Notes under the pieces: generated by a model
Seen by the model: the letters and a program-made list of their open reading frames with translations, nothing else
Told to the model about the DNA's origin: nothing
Database searches by the model: none
Origin: Macrosoma leucophasiata
Lineage: Eukaryota > Arthropoda > Insecta > Lepidoptera > Hedylidae
DNA length: 64,000 bases
Direction of reading: 5' to 3'
Assembly: GCA_036365455.1 (NCBI GenBank)
Contig: JAWQUS010000021.1
Coordinates: forward strand, 19,652,001 to 19,716,000
In this document: positions 10,979 through 21,150 of the stretch, piece after piece
Layout of the letters: each line of letters opens with the position of its first letter
Position numbering within the stretch: position 1 is the stretch's first letter
Program-made: the position numbers and the translations under genes

Positions 10979-11440
10979 ATCGATTAAAATAATCAGATCC
11001 AATTAAATTACCTTGAGACATTTCAATAATAATTACTTATAATTGTTACCAACTTAATAAATCTAGGTTATATTGTGTCCTAATGACCTAAAAGTCCCTT
11101 TGTACTTGAAATGCCCCTTCACATGGAATATTTTATACATATTTCACGGCACTGAATAGGAAACCTTTTCACTGCAATCTGTCATAATCAGGTTCGGGGC
11201 GTATTCAGAATATTTCGTTCAAGTTTGGAACTTTGTATGGATATAAATTAAAATAGGTTTTGCTTCGGAGTTGTGTTTGAAAAAGATCGGATTATAAATG
11301 GAAATTTGCTGTCGAATACCAACTAGGTATCTCAGTAGCCGATTGATGAGATTTTTTTGAACTACTCGCTAAGTATCCTCTCAATTTTTGCTAAATAATG
11401 TAATCATCCAAATTAATAAGACACCATTATTTTTTTTTTT
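10979..11440. other. Unassigned stretch
   Basis: Nothing recognisable apart from a T-run just before the SINE-A at 11441. Confidence 0.45.
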
Positions 11441-11945
11441 ACTGGTGGAAAGAAGAGCTCCATTGACGGAGCTCGCGGGCATAGGCACCACCGCATTACC
11501 TAATATACTTTTTTTTTACGCTTACACTCACAGTCCCATAGTAGGCATAAACCTGTGTCTTGGGTGCCGTTGTACACATACAACACATACACAAACACCC
11601 AGACCCGAAACAAATATCTGTAGGCCATACAAACATTTGTCCCGGTGCGGGGATCGAACCCGCGACCCTCCGAATTAAACGGTCATCTCACACCGCTGGA
11701 CTAACCGGGTCGTCAAAATATACTTGCCGCTAAATGGTAGTGTTCAGCACTATCGTGTTTCAGTCAGGTGATAATGTACGGCTCTGTAATTTCCGGCACA
11801 GAGGCATAACACCTTTGGCCTCAGGAGTGGTAACGCATCTGTATTTTGACCTTGGTTTTTGTGTGGGTGTCTATAGGCTGCAGTCATCGCTTAACATCAA
11901 TCAATGTGAAATGCTCGTTTACGACTTCCATTACATAAAAAAAAA
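11441..11945 (+). mobile_element. SINE-A split by a SINE-B
   Basis: Head at 11441-11509; the body resumes at 11717 and runs to the poly(A) at ~11945. The interruption is the minus-strand SINE-B below, with duplicated target aatatact. Confidence 0.9.
11510..11716 (-). mobile_element. SINE-B inserted in SINE-A
   Basis: The reverse complement holds a tRNA-like head (gacccggttagtccagcgg A-box region and gggttcgatccccgc B-box) and the tggcctacagatatttgttt body, ending in a poly(A) that reads as T on the plus strand. The flanking 8-bp duplication aatatact (11502-11509 and 11717-11724) lies inside SINE-A, so SINE-B inserted later. Confidence 0.92.
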
Positions 11946-12089
11946 TCTAAAATGGAAGTCCGAACAAGCTGAGGCTCCGGCAATGGACCTCTACCACCAG
12001 TTTTTTATTCAAATTTATATTGCCTTAAAAGGCAGAGACTCATTTTCTTATTTCTTTTATAAAAACTATTTCCAGACATTTTAGACTTA

Positions 12090-12243
12090 CCCCCTTATTC
12101 ATAAACGTATTTTAGCTAAAGTGTTGCTAATCTCTCCTTTGTCTTTTTCTATCCTGCACATTTGATGATGATCTGCAATGCAACTGATAAAGACAAAGCA
12201 TTCTATAGCTAAACGTATCTAATGTACGTTTATGAATAAGGGG
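12090..12243. mobile_element. MITE-1 copy 2
   Basis: Same inverted termini as at 3018 (ccccttattcataaacgta / tacgtttatgaataagggg); internal sequence in opposite orientation. Confidence 0.85.
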
Positions 12244-12361
12244 ATCAGTGTTTTGGAGATATATGAGGAGATGGACAATTTTTGTCTATTTTTGTATGTA
12301 GCTACACGCCAAGTCTATTTTCTAAAAAAACTTATAACCGGATGACAATGTGAAAGGGTTA

Positions 12362-12496
12362 TGGCCGAATGCTCAACTTCACTCAATTTTAAGCAACGCT
12401 CAAATGTGCGCTATCTCTATCGATTGAACGTGTTTTATAAAGACAGAAGACTTAAGTCCCACTGTTAGATTTAAGTGACGTTTGAGTATTTGGCCG
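12362..12496 (+). mobile_element. MITE-4 copy 1
   Basis: Internal sequence gcaacgctcaaatgtg and gttttataaagacagaagac, and right terminus gacgtttgagtatttggcc, match the copy at 30812. The left terminus is mutated. Confidence 0.8.
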
Positions 12497-12916
12497 TTTG
12501 ATCCTTAAATCGCTCAACCTGGAAAATATGTACTAATAAAACAAATAAGATTACTTTCTACTCTACACCATTTTCACGGATGGGTAAAGTACCGTCGCAA
12601 GCGAAATCCTTCCGGGGTAAGCGACAATTGCGCGAATTACGGAAGCGGAATAAATCTGCATTGCGACATGTATGAAATATATTATGTATATTATTGTCAT
12701 CTCTGAAATATTTCCTGTCCTAATCTTGTTCGCAAAAAGTTGGGGAAAATTATTTTTATTACAGTGTTATGTGCAAGAGAGAGATAACAAGATAAGATGA
12801 GCGATATGTAAATATTACTACAAGACATATAAATTACGACCATTGAGAGATTTCCTATGCTACTTTAAATACAATTGATTCCTTTAACTTGTTCTTTTTC
12901 TTTAGACTGTGGTCTT
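12497..12916. other. Unassigned stretch
   Basis: No recognisable gene; no in-window repeat match seen. Confidence 0.45.
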
Positions 12917-13357
12917 AGGGTGAGATTCACAGACCGCACTACGACTTTACTTTCAAGCAAAGTACGCTTAGAACTAGAACGTGCTTGAATGTCAATACTC
13001 ATTTTTAAAGAAAAATGAAAAGAAAAATTTGACTTCAGGCGAACTCGCGGCCACTGGTAATCTAGTCCAGCCGCTCTTCCAACTGAGCTACCGAGGTCCT
13101 GCCCGATTTGTCAAATCTTTCCTTCACATTTATTGCATTGCCTTATGGTGGCAGATAGAGAGGCAATACGTGTTATTGCCGTATTCGTCGTGTATTGCCT
13201 CTCTATCTGTCTCGCCTGAAGTACGTTTTTTCTTGCCATTTTTCTTTAAAAATATATTTGCACAAATATAAAATAATTGTCAATACTCATACTTCACTGA
13301 CAGTTCTAAGCTTCAGAACTTTAAAGGGAAGTCGTAGTGCGGTCTGTGAATCTCACC
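12917..13357. mobile_element. MITE-2 copy split by SINE-D
   Basis: Termini agggtgagattcacagaccg and cggtctgtgaatctcacc are inverted repeats as in the copy at 4802. The centre is interrupted by a 275-bp insert flanked by a 13-bp direct duplication. Confidence 0.88.
13003..13277 (-). mobile_element. SINE-D (tRNA-derived) inserted in MITE-2
   Basis: The 13-bp duplication tgtcaatactcat (12990-13002 and 13278-13290) flanks it. On the minus strand it contains a tRNA-like head (ggtagctcagttggaagag, A-box) and a B-box-like gcgagttcgcc, then the cctgaagtcaaatttttctt segment shared with 28534, 16840 and 38085. It also contains a ~18-bp inverted repeat (13151-13168 and 13190-13208). Confidence 0.85.
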
Positions 13358-14109
13358 TTGAGGTAAAGAACTATTATTCGATTTTTTAAAATTTTGGGTA
13401 TTATTTTCAGTTCCCAGTATTTTCGGTTTTAAAGACATATATGGTACATTTTAATTTATTTTTCTAGTAACTTCAGAACGATTTAGTTTAAAAAAAATAC
13501 GCATTTGAGATCCTGTCAAGGCCTTTTAGTTGCCAGCCCAGTAGTTTTGAAGTTAATTTGGCATTTTGGCTCTGCCAGACGGACAGACAGATACGCAAGA
13601 TACTAATAGTAAAACGGTGATAAGGGTTCTGAATTTACCTTTTGTGGTACAGATCCCCAAAAATGTCTGGTCTATAGATAACTTTCAATGTCAGTTTATA
13701 AATAACTCTTCCAAAGATCGACACTCAATACGTGTCAACACCGAATATCCCTGCTAATTGAAAAGATTGAAAGCTCTCAACATGTAGGTACCATTAGTTG
13801 AGGAGTGATGATCGGATGGAATAATGGTTTTTATTTGGTAACAAAGAAGTCCAGTTGAAAGAGAAAAGGGGCTCTGATGGCTGATTGTCTGTTGTTATTG
13901 ACTTATAAATACTAAGGTATTGAGCATGACTGCAGATATAAATAAAAATAATAAAATAAAAGCCAAGTGCGAGTCGGACTCGTAATGAACGGTTCGTATC
14001 ATTTATAAGACACCATTAAAAATCTCTAAAAAAGGATAAAACAACACGTTTGGCGTATTGTAGGAAGCAGTTCTCATATAATTATTTTAATTTATTTTTA
14101 TGTAATACT
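13358..14109. other. Unassigned stretch
   Basis: No gene recognised. Around 13965 there is a short gccaagtgcgagtcggactc motif, which I remember as a common insect repeat piece. Confidence 0.4.
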
Positions 14110-15431
14110 AGCTGACCCTGCTGACTGCTACTCCCCGGCAGAAGATCGCCCCATCAAAGTGGGACTTAGGGGGCTCCCACACACTACTGTGCCCCAGGAC
14201 ATCATAGACGCACTAAAAGAGCGGGGCTATCCGGTCCAGACCGCACGCGCCGTCTACCCCAAGAGAGGCAGACCCGGCGCAGTCTTCTTTGTGCAACTGG
14301 GCTTCATCGAGAAGGACGAGCTTACCCGGCTGTACAAAACAACTGAGTTACTTCACCTTCGGGGAGTATCGGTCGAGGCATGGAGGCCGCGGGAGGGGCC
14401 TCCACAGTGCCACCGCTGCCAGGCATTCGGACATGCCTAGGCAAATTGCTACCGCCAACTGCGCTGTGTGCGATGCGCAGGAGGACACCCGGGGAGCGAG
14501 TGTTCACGCCCCCACGATCACAAGCCCACCTGCGCCAACTGCGCGGGCGCGCACACGGCCAATGACCACCGCTGCCCCACGTTCACGAAAGAAGCGAGGA
14601 AAAGGAACGCTAGGGTCCCACCCCCTCTTCCCCCCACAACGGGTGGCAGACCTGGAGCGCCCGGGCCATTAATGGTCCCAGCCCCTGCACCAGTAGTACA
14701 GCCCCCGCCAATCAACAGGGTGGTGGTGACAGGCGCCAGATTAGAAGTCCCCGCCAATGACGGGCTGCCCAAGAAAAAATCACGCAGTGGACGCCGGCGC
14801 GAAAGGAAGAAGAAGACGAAGGCGTCGGCGCCCGCTCCGAAATCTAGTGATGCTGAGAGACGGGTGACGCCCACCCCGCCCCCCCCAGGCGAGGCAGGAG
14901 CGCTCCGTCCCAATGGACTGGGGACCATCAGTTGCCCCACCACAGCGAGTGAGGCCAACCGGCCCCCCCGGGCCACGGCAAGTGCAATTGGCCCCAAAGT
15001 ATCCGAGTTTGAGGCCGGTAAATGATGCCGCTCAGCCCCCTATCCCTGGCCAGGGAGACGCAGACATAGTTGCTGCACCCTTGGCCTCAATGGAGCATCG
15101 CACCACCCAGGTACCGCCGAGCACGAGGCGGCGGCAGCAGGGGGAGGTGAGTGAAACCGCCCGGGAGGCGGCGCCCGCAGTCGCGCATTCAACAGCGCAC
15201 GTGACCGACCCTTGGTTGTATTCGATCTCGCAAGTTGAGCAGGTGGCCGCGCCCCAGGGGGAAATACCCGCCCTACAGGGGCAATTTAAGGAACCGTCGG
15301 TGTCCCAGTTGTTAGGAGTGTTCATCAGCACCCTCACTGGGATATTGACGGCGTATAATGCCGGGCAAGATATTGTCCCTGCCCTCTTAGCGGGTTTGGC
15401 CGATTTAAGACGCTACAGTGGTCCCGTGTAA
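14110..15431 (+). pseudogene. Jockey-clade retrotransposon ORF1 (Gag-like), broken
   Basis: ORF1 proteins of Jockey elements bind element RNA through zinc knuckles. The reading begins without a credible ATG (open from ~14110, with VGLRGLPHTT from 14159), consistent with 5' truncation. It shows a PRE_C2HC-type segment, then three knuckle-like motifs: CHRCQAFGH...ANC (14407-14451), CVRCAGGHPGSEC and CANCAGAHTANDHRC. An in-frame TAG (14438-14440) lies inside the first knuckle. A frameshift between ~14913 and 15020 moves the long Pro/Ala-rich linker into the frame that ends with QLLGVFISTLTGILTAYNAG and stops at 15429-15431. The segment is much more GC-rich than its surroundings. A functional protein is excluded by the stop and the frameshift. 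Confidence 0.85.
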
Positions 15432-16002
15432 GCTGAGGATCCTGTATTAGAACCCAGGCGGGATCAGGGGTCACGTACGGGATCTTCGAGAACTCGCCCA
15501 GTCACAGGATATACATGTTATCCTACTGGGCGAGACGAAACTAAGCCCCGAACAGGAGCTTCGGGTGAACAACTACTTCGTGTACCGCCATGACGAGGTG
15601 TCTCCGCGAGGCCCCGCATACAGGGGGACAGCGGCACTTGTCAGGCGAGACCTGGTGCACGAGGAGGTGGACACACTGCCTTTTGTGTCGACTCGCACTA
15701 ACGGAGTGCGACTCTATGCATAGGGCACCGAGCTTCGCATCTTCGCGGCGTATCGCCCTCCAGGTGAACGCTTCCATGCCGGGGACATCCAAGCCATCCT
15801 CGGAGATAAACCTACACTAGCCGTTGGTGATATGAACGCCAAGTATCCTACTTGGGGTTCCAACGTTATCACTCCGGCCGGAAGGAAGTTCTTCGAGGAC
15901 AGCCAGCGGAATGGATATGAAGTGATAGGGTCCGATGCCCCGACACACATACCTACTCTGCCCATCCACCAACCGGATGTTCTCGACGTGGCATTCGTAT
16001 AG
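15432..16002 (+). pseudogene. Jockey-clade retrotransposon endonuclease (ORF2 N-terminal part), broken
   Basis: Follows ORF1 directly, as in Jockey elements, where ORF2 encodes an apurinic-like endonuclease and then RT. Visible are a NPGGIRGHVRDL start whose expected preceding Trp codon is TAG (15448-15450), LLGETKL (the catalytic Glu region), YRHDE, GTAALVRRDL, an in-frame TAG (15721-15723), FAAYRPPGE, VGDMNAKYPTWGS (the catalytic Asp/Asn box) and DVLDVAFV before a final TAG at ~16000. The SDH box and all of RT are missing, so the copy is truncated at ~16003 as well as at the 5' end. Confidence 0.85.
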
Positions 16003-16283
16003 ATAATACATGACATCAATTAATAATTAAGTGTAACACAACGATGCTTCAAATTTTCTCTATCCGAGTTCATCGAACCAATTTCCAATATTCAACCCAC
16101 ATAACAACCAATAACAACCCTATTAAACCCATAGCACCACGAGCCATAATGTGTTTTGGAACCGCCCAAATTATCCGCCGATATTGGCGCGTTCATCGCT
16201 CCCAAACTTGTTAAGCTGGGATTTAGCTTCATCCTATTGGCATTCAGCGTGAACTTGACTTTATAGCTTCAGTGTAGTGGAGT

Positions 16284-16466
16284 ATGTACCACCATATTAC
16301 CTATCTACCGCTAAAACCAACGCTTTTATATGGAAGTGAGAGCTGGGTATGCAGGAAAGAGCATGAATGTAAGTTAAACGCGGTCGAGATGAGATGTTTG
16401 CGCAAGATCTGCGGTGTATCGCTCACCGATCGCGTTCGTAATGAAGATGTGAGAAAGAGTGTGTGA
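16284..16466 (+). pseudogene. LINE C-terminal fragment
   Basis: Encodes TLLYGSESWVC..., MRCLRKICGVSLTDRVRNEDVR, a C-terminal region found after the RT domain of several LINE clades. Isolated fragment without RT or endonuclease; clade undetermined. Confidence 0.7.
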
Positions 16467-16550
16467 ATGATAGTATCGGTGTTAAAATGAAAAAAGACCT
16501 TTTGGGATGAAGTCAACATCAGTCGAGGCATGGGCTGTTTAAATACTCGT

Positions 16551-16584
16551 ATTGTTAGACCTTTCCGGTTACACCTTGTATAAT
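16551..16584. repeat. Solitary terminus of TIR element P
   Basis: ttagacctttccggttacac plus cttgtata matches the right terminus of the TIR-bounded unit at 35389-36112; no partner terminus nearby. Confidence 0.5.
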
Positions 16585-16839
16585 TGTGTGTAAAATGTCT
16601 GAGTTGTACGAGATAAATGAGAAGAGTAACACTGTTTTTTTTTTCAGTAATTTCAGAGTTAAGGTTTGGTGTCACAAATATTGACGCCATACTTTACTAT
16701 AATAACTGGAGCAGTCACCAAGTGTAGATTCGGATTTTAGGATGAGAGCCAAGTGAGATGAAGTAGAAAACAGCCGTTTCAAGATGGCACATCTTGCTGT
16801 CTACATCTATCTAATAAAAAAATATTTTAGAAATTAAAC

Positions 16840-16935
16840 AAAAGTGGAACGAAAAATTTGACATCAGGGTAGGAATCGAAGCTGCGACCTCAGGATAACT
16901 AGTCCGTCTGCTTTACCATAACGCTACCGAAGTTC
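16840..16935 (-). mobile_element. SINE-D, diverged
   Basis: The reverse complement has a tRNA-like head ending in gctgcgacct..., then the cctgatgtcaaatttttcg segment of SINE-D. It is bracketed by a 13-bp inverted repeat (ttttagaaattaa / ttaatttctaaaa). Confidence 0.6.
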
Positions 16936-16966
16936 TTTAATTTCTAAAATTCACTCGCATGTATTA

Positions 16967-17130
16967 TCTATCATATAAAAATAAGTCAGGTTTTTCTTCC
17001 TGACTCCAGAACGCACGAACCGATTTCCACGGTTTTGCATTCGTCGGAAAGGTCTCGGGCTCCGTGAGGTTTATAGCAAAGAAAATTCAGGAAAAATTTC
17101 AACGCGGGCGAAGCCGCGGGCTACAGCTAG
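16967..17130 (+). mobile_element. Short Helitron-like element
   Basis: Starts TCTATCATATAAAAATAAG and ends CAGCTAG before T, 164 bp. A sister copy is at 18460. Includes ccgatttccacggttttgca and gggctccgtgaggtttatag. Confidence 0.78.
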
Positions 17131-17579
17131 TTGTAAATAATTATTATAACGTTATTTATTTTTCCTTAAATTTCCAATGTATTCATTCTATTATATATAT
17201 TTTTTTATTTTCATCGTTTTTAAAGGCACTGGTCTATTTCTGCAATGAATAAAAACACTGTAGTGAGATGTGAGATACAGTTTAAATTTAAAGCAATAAA
17301 ACGAATGATCAGTTATTCGCAAATGTACAAATCCTTATTTCGACGCACATTTATCTTAAACACTATTTATCTTGGTTGGCTAGCCGTCCGAAGGCATCAA
17401 CGGTTTTGGCCGGAGGCTGCGGCTTAATAGATCTCAGTGTGATAAATTGGAGTGGTTTTACTGTTAACAGTTTGTTACTGTGATTTCTGGGATTCACGGA
17501 CAAGTAAAGTTGGTAGTTTGAATGATAAAATAAGCAGCTGTGTTAAACGGACATATTTTTCAATGAAAAGCTATAATTT

Positions 17580-18112
17580 CGTTACCAATCTATTGTCACA
17601 TGGTCCGGGCATATAGAAAGAATGTCGAATGAGCGAATCACTAAACAGATATACAATGCGACGACCCGGTTAGTCCAGCGGTGCGAAACCACCGTTTGAT
17701 TCGAAGGGTCGCGGGTTCGATCCCCGCACCGGAACAAAAATTTGTATGGCCTACAGATATTTGTTTCGGGTCTGGGTGTTTGTGTATGTGTTGTATGTGT
17801 ACAACGGCACCCACGACACAGGTTTATACCTATTGTGGGGCTGTGAGTGTAAGCGTATTTTATTTTTTTATTTTTTTTTTAATGCGAATATGGATGGTTG
17901 CAGATGCCCAGGAAGACCAAGACTGACCTACCATGACCAAATAGGTCGAGTTCTGTCTAATGGTGCGGTCAAAAGTCTTAGGAATCGGCGTGCATGTATG
18001 AAGAGAATGATGAAGGTAGACAAGGCACGAGAGGTATGTCAGGACCGGGTATCTGGCGCTCTACTCTCTGCCTACCCCGTTAGGGACCTGGCGTGAAGAT
18101 ACATACATACAT
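17580..18112 (+). mobile_element. LINE family K tail, split by SINE-B
   Basis: Coding tail with GHIERMSNERITKQIYN before the insertion, then MDGCRCPGRPRLTYHDQIGR and RRACMKRMMKVDKAREVCQD after it, ending in a gatacatacatacata simple repeat. The uninterrupted copy at 27826 shows the pre-insertion arrangement. Confidence 0.85.
17662..17880 (+). mobile_element. SINE-B inserted in a LINE tail
   Basis: tRNA-like head (ggttagtccagcgg; gggttcgatccccgc), conserved body and T-rich/poly(A) end. The 7-bp duplication aatgcga (17655-17661, 17881-17887) comes from the LINE coding tail. Confidence 0.92.
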
Positions 18113-18179
18113 ACAATCTATTGTTACTGAAAGGATAGGCAAAGAAAATAAATTTTCCTATACAAATCCTGCTGATAGT

Positions 18180-18331
18180 GTTTTTTTTATGTAATGAAGG
18201 TGGCAAACAAGCATGCAGTTGACATTGATGTTAAGTGTTCACTACAGCCTATAGACATTAATACAAAGACCAGAGGTCAAAATGACCTTAGCTGTTATGT
18301 CTCTGTGATCGTTATTACGAGGCCATACATC
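18180..18331 (-). mobile_element. SINE-A, 3' half
   Basis: Minus-strand poly(A)-side half. The head is missing beyond the gccatacat block. Confidence 0.75.
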
Positions 18332-18459
18332 GTGGAACTAAAAAACTTAGACCCTACAACATAACCTGACTTAACTGACGCTTTATAGATCAGGAAGTCA
18401 GCATGAAATATCTAAATAAATATTAGAATCTCTAGTATATTTTGCTGCTGTTTTAATTT

Positions 18460-18644
18460 TCTATATATAAAAATAAGTCGGGTTTTCCTTCCTGACGCTA
18501 TAACTCCAGAACGTACAAACCGATTTCCACGGTTTTGCATTCGTTGGAAAGGTCTCGGGCTCCGTGAGGTTTATAGCAAAGAAAATTCAGAAAAAATATT
18601 TATAAAACGACATCCACGCGGGCGAAGACGCGGGATACAGCTAG
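18460..18644 (+). mobile_element. Short Helitron-like element
   Basis: TCTATATATAAAAATAAGTC start, CAGCTAG end before T, 185 bp; sister of 16967. Confidence 0.8.
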
Positions 18645-18796
18645 TTTTCTATATAAATAAATAAGGTTCATATTTGTAACTTTCTTGACACATGAAAATA
18701 AAAATTGATACCAATACCCTATATCAACTATTTGTAGTAAATAAAGTAGCACGTATTAAATAGGTACCTATAATGATCGATAAAGTATAATGATAA

Positions 18797-19150
18797 TAAT
18801 AATGGCAACCCATTATACGTCCCACTGCTGGGCACGAGTCTCCTCTTTTTTGGGGAGGGGGAGTCCTAGAGCTCATTCCACCGCGCTGCTCCTAGTGGAG
18901 ATACGGGTTAGTGGCCAACCCGCTGTCGGATGTTTTCAAACCGCCCATAAGGCCTCAGACAACGTTTAACGACTGCTATCTCTAGCTGCTAGCAAACGGG
19001 ACCGACGGCTTAACGAGCCCTCCGAAGCACGGCAACGCGCATTTTAATTTGTTACTAGCGGTCACCCATCACACACCCGACCGCGACCGTATCGCTTAAC
19101 CGAGTAGATCGCTTACGATCAACACCAGCCGCGAGGCCATGCGCGCTTCA
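18797..19150 (-). mobile_element. 5S-rRNA-derived SINE (SINE3-type)
   Basis: On the minus strand the head contains gttaagcgatacggtcgcgg and gatgggtgaccgc, in the order and spacing of the 3' internal-promoter half of 5S rRNA (gttaagc ... gatgggtgaccgc). The body includes a gcttcggagggctcg block. The 3' end is cagcagtgggacgtataatg followed by an ATT/ATA repeat (about 18782-18796 on the plus strand). The 5S match is from memory of the conserved 5S sequence. No second copy in the window. Confidence 0.75.
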
Positions 19151-19294
19151 AAGTATATTATTTGCAAAATATGGATATGGATAGATAGTTAAAATCGAAT
19201 TTATAAAATTCTCGTGTCACATTGTTTGTACTAAATAAAACTCCTCCAAAACGGCTGGACCGATCATTATGAAACATCATTATTCATCAACAAC

Positions 19295-19423
19295 ATTATT
19301 TCTCGCGAAGAGAGTCCTTCAGGGCTGGCAGCGCGTTGGCGACTCCCCTGGTGTTGCAAATGTTCATAGGCGACGGTGACTACTTTCCATCAGGTGGCCC
19401 GTCTGCTTGTCTGTCAATCCTTT

Positions 19424-19424
<1 letters not shown>
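19295..19424 (+). mobile_element. LINE family M tail fragment plus (AT)n
   Basis: ttcagggctggcagcgcgtt through ccatcaggtggcccgtctgc to ttgaca, followed by an AT dinucleotide run (about 19425-19460). Same tail as at 39640 and 34306. Confidence 0.7.
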
Positions 19425-19463
<39 letters not shown>

Positions 19464-19464
<1 letters not shown>

Positions 19465-19865
19465 GGTGACTTTTTTACCGTCTTGAAAAAAATAGGGCGT
19501 GATAAGCAAATGAAATAAAAGCCTATGGCATAGTTATTTATATTATTTTTTTATATTTTCTAACTTCATCTGAAATTAAAATTTCATGAAACATTTCTAT
19601 TCATTATTCTATTTTTAATTTTAGAACACTGAATTTCAACAAACAAACGCCGGCAACTTGACACGATCCTGTTTTTGCAAGTTTTGTAGGTAAAGAAATC
19701 TATTATGGTTAAGTTTTTTACTTTTGGTCGTGCATGTTTAATGAAATTTTAATTTCAGATGAAGTTAGAAAATATAAAAAAATAATATAAATAACTATGC
19801 CATAGGCTTTTATTTCATTTGCTTATCACGCCCTATTTTTTTCAAGACGGTAAAAAAAGTCACCC
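19464..19865. mobile_element. Foldback element with ~124-bp terminal inverted repeats
   Basis: The left arm (19464-~19588) and right arm (~19741-19865) are reverse complements apart from one extra T in a T-run. Both termini read gggtgactttttt on their own strand. The loop of ~150 bp has no ORF. Such near-identity suggests recent insertion or arm homogenisation. Confidence 0.92.
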
Positions 19866-20429
19866 AGTATATATATTTGTCTATTTTTGATTGACATTAC
19901 ATTTTATATACCTATATTACGATGCGAAGTTCGCAGCTAGTATTATGAAAAAATCCTCTACGTTACAAGTCCAATCACGATAAGAAAGTTCCAAGTGTCA
20001 GCCATTTCAGTTTTGATAAAAATCAAAACATCCTCCAAATTTAATGAATCCAAGCTTAAATCTGAAATGTTTAGCCGAACTTGAGACGCTTGAAGAGATG
20101 CAGGATAAGCGGTTCTCATTAAGCTGAGTTAGTGCCTCCACTTCACTGTAGATCTCTGCTACGCTTTTTTAATAAGAAGAATATATTTTTTTTAATTTAT
20201 GTTAATGGGAGCAATTTATTCATAACTTGTGTCCCACCCCGGCTTCACACGGGTGCTAATTAAGTAGATAGGTGTCATTCAGAAGCCATTTATTATAGTA
20301 GGTACTGATCAAATCCTTTTTTTAATTGGACGTAGACGTCTCTAGACTGTAGTAGACTGTGTAGTAGTCTACTTCGCCGTACAATCGGTGAGTACTCTCA
20401 GCCAGAGGTAAAATTACGCGACTCCTGAC
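19866..20429. other. Unassigned stretch
   Basis: No gene or clear repeat; a small gtagtagactgtgtagtagt stutter around 20350. Confidence 0.4.
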
Positions 20430-20557
20430 TTAGAAAGTAGTAGGTACATATATATATCTGCATCTGCATATATACATCTCCATATCTGCATTTGCTTCTT
20501 TGCTCATTATAAGCATATTATATCCCAAGAAATATATATCACTGCCCTCCTCTTTTT
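20430..20557 (+). repeat. Duplicated target segment, copy 1 (empty site)
   Basis: gacttagaaagtagta..., ttctttgctcattataagca and ttatatcccaag recur at 20798-20851 plus 21113-21150. In this copy cata|ttatatc is uninterrupted. Confidence 0.8.
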
Positions 20558-20558
20558 A

Positions 20559-20795
20559 GAGCTGCAGTGACGGAGCTTGCGGGTGTAGGCACCACCGCTT
20601 TATCTAATATACTTGCCGCTAATGGTTCAGAACTATCGTGTTACGATGTACGGCTTTGTAATACACCTTAGGCCTCAGGAGTGGCAACGCATCTGCATTT
20701 GACCTTGATCTTTGTGTGGATCTATAGGCTGCAGTAATCACTTAACATCAATATGAACTGCATGCTTGTTTTCCACTACCATTACATAAATAAAA
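20559..20795 (+). mobile_element. SINE-A with small deletions
   Basis: Plus-strand copy lying between the two duplicated segments; several short internal deletions (for example at the freestanding gttacgatgtacgg junction), A-rich end taaataaaaa. Confidence 0.82.
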
Positions 20796-20851
20796 ACTTA
20801 GAAAGTAGTATATCAATATCTGGATTTCCTTCTTCGCTCATTATAAGCATA

Positions 20852-21112
20852 CTGGCTGACCCGGAAAACTTATTGCCTCAGAATAAAAATATGACATGTG
20901 TCAAAAGTTTGATCGATACGGACTATTTGTATGGGAAAATGAAATGGTGGTTTTTACTATTTCCCTTCAATTTCTTCATATTTTCTTACCCTTTAAACAT
21001 TTGCTGGACTTCCAAAAATCATTCAAAATCAATATTAGTCAAATCGGTCCAGCCATTCACGCGTGATGCCGTGACCAAGGAAAACGCATTGCATTTTTAT
21101 ATATATAGAAGA
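20852..21112 (-). mobile_element. Helitron-like element in filled site
   Basis: Inserted exactly between A and T of the segment whose empty version is at 20430-20557. It contains caaatcggtccagcc and runs to ...atagaaGA on the plus strand (reverse complement TC start). The 3' CTAG has changed to CCAG, so this copy is probably immobile. Confidence 0.82.
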
Positions 21113-21150
21113 TTATATCTCAAGAAACATTATCACTGCCTTCCTCTTCA

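Noticed and set aside
14518..14997. 159-codon minus-strand ORF
   Set aside because: Antisense of the GC-rich Jockey ORF1; open only because of composition.
14110..16002. Recent bacterial gene transfer, suggested by high GC
   Set aside because: Zinc knuckles and the Jockey endonuclease identify it as a retrotransposon.
17662..17740. Possible tRNA gene with gggttcgatccccgc
   Set aside because: Head of SINE-B, flanked by a target duplication and followed by the SINE body.
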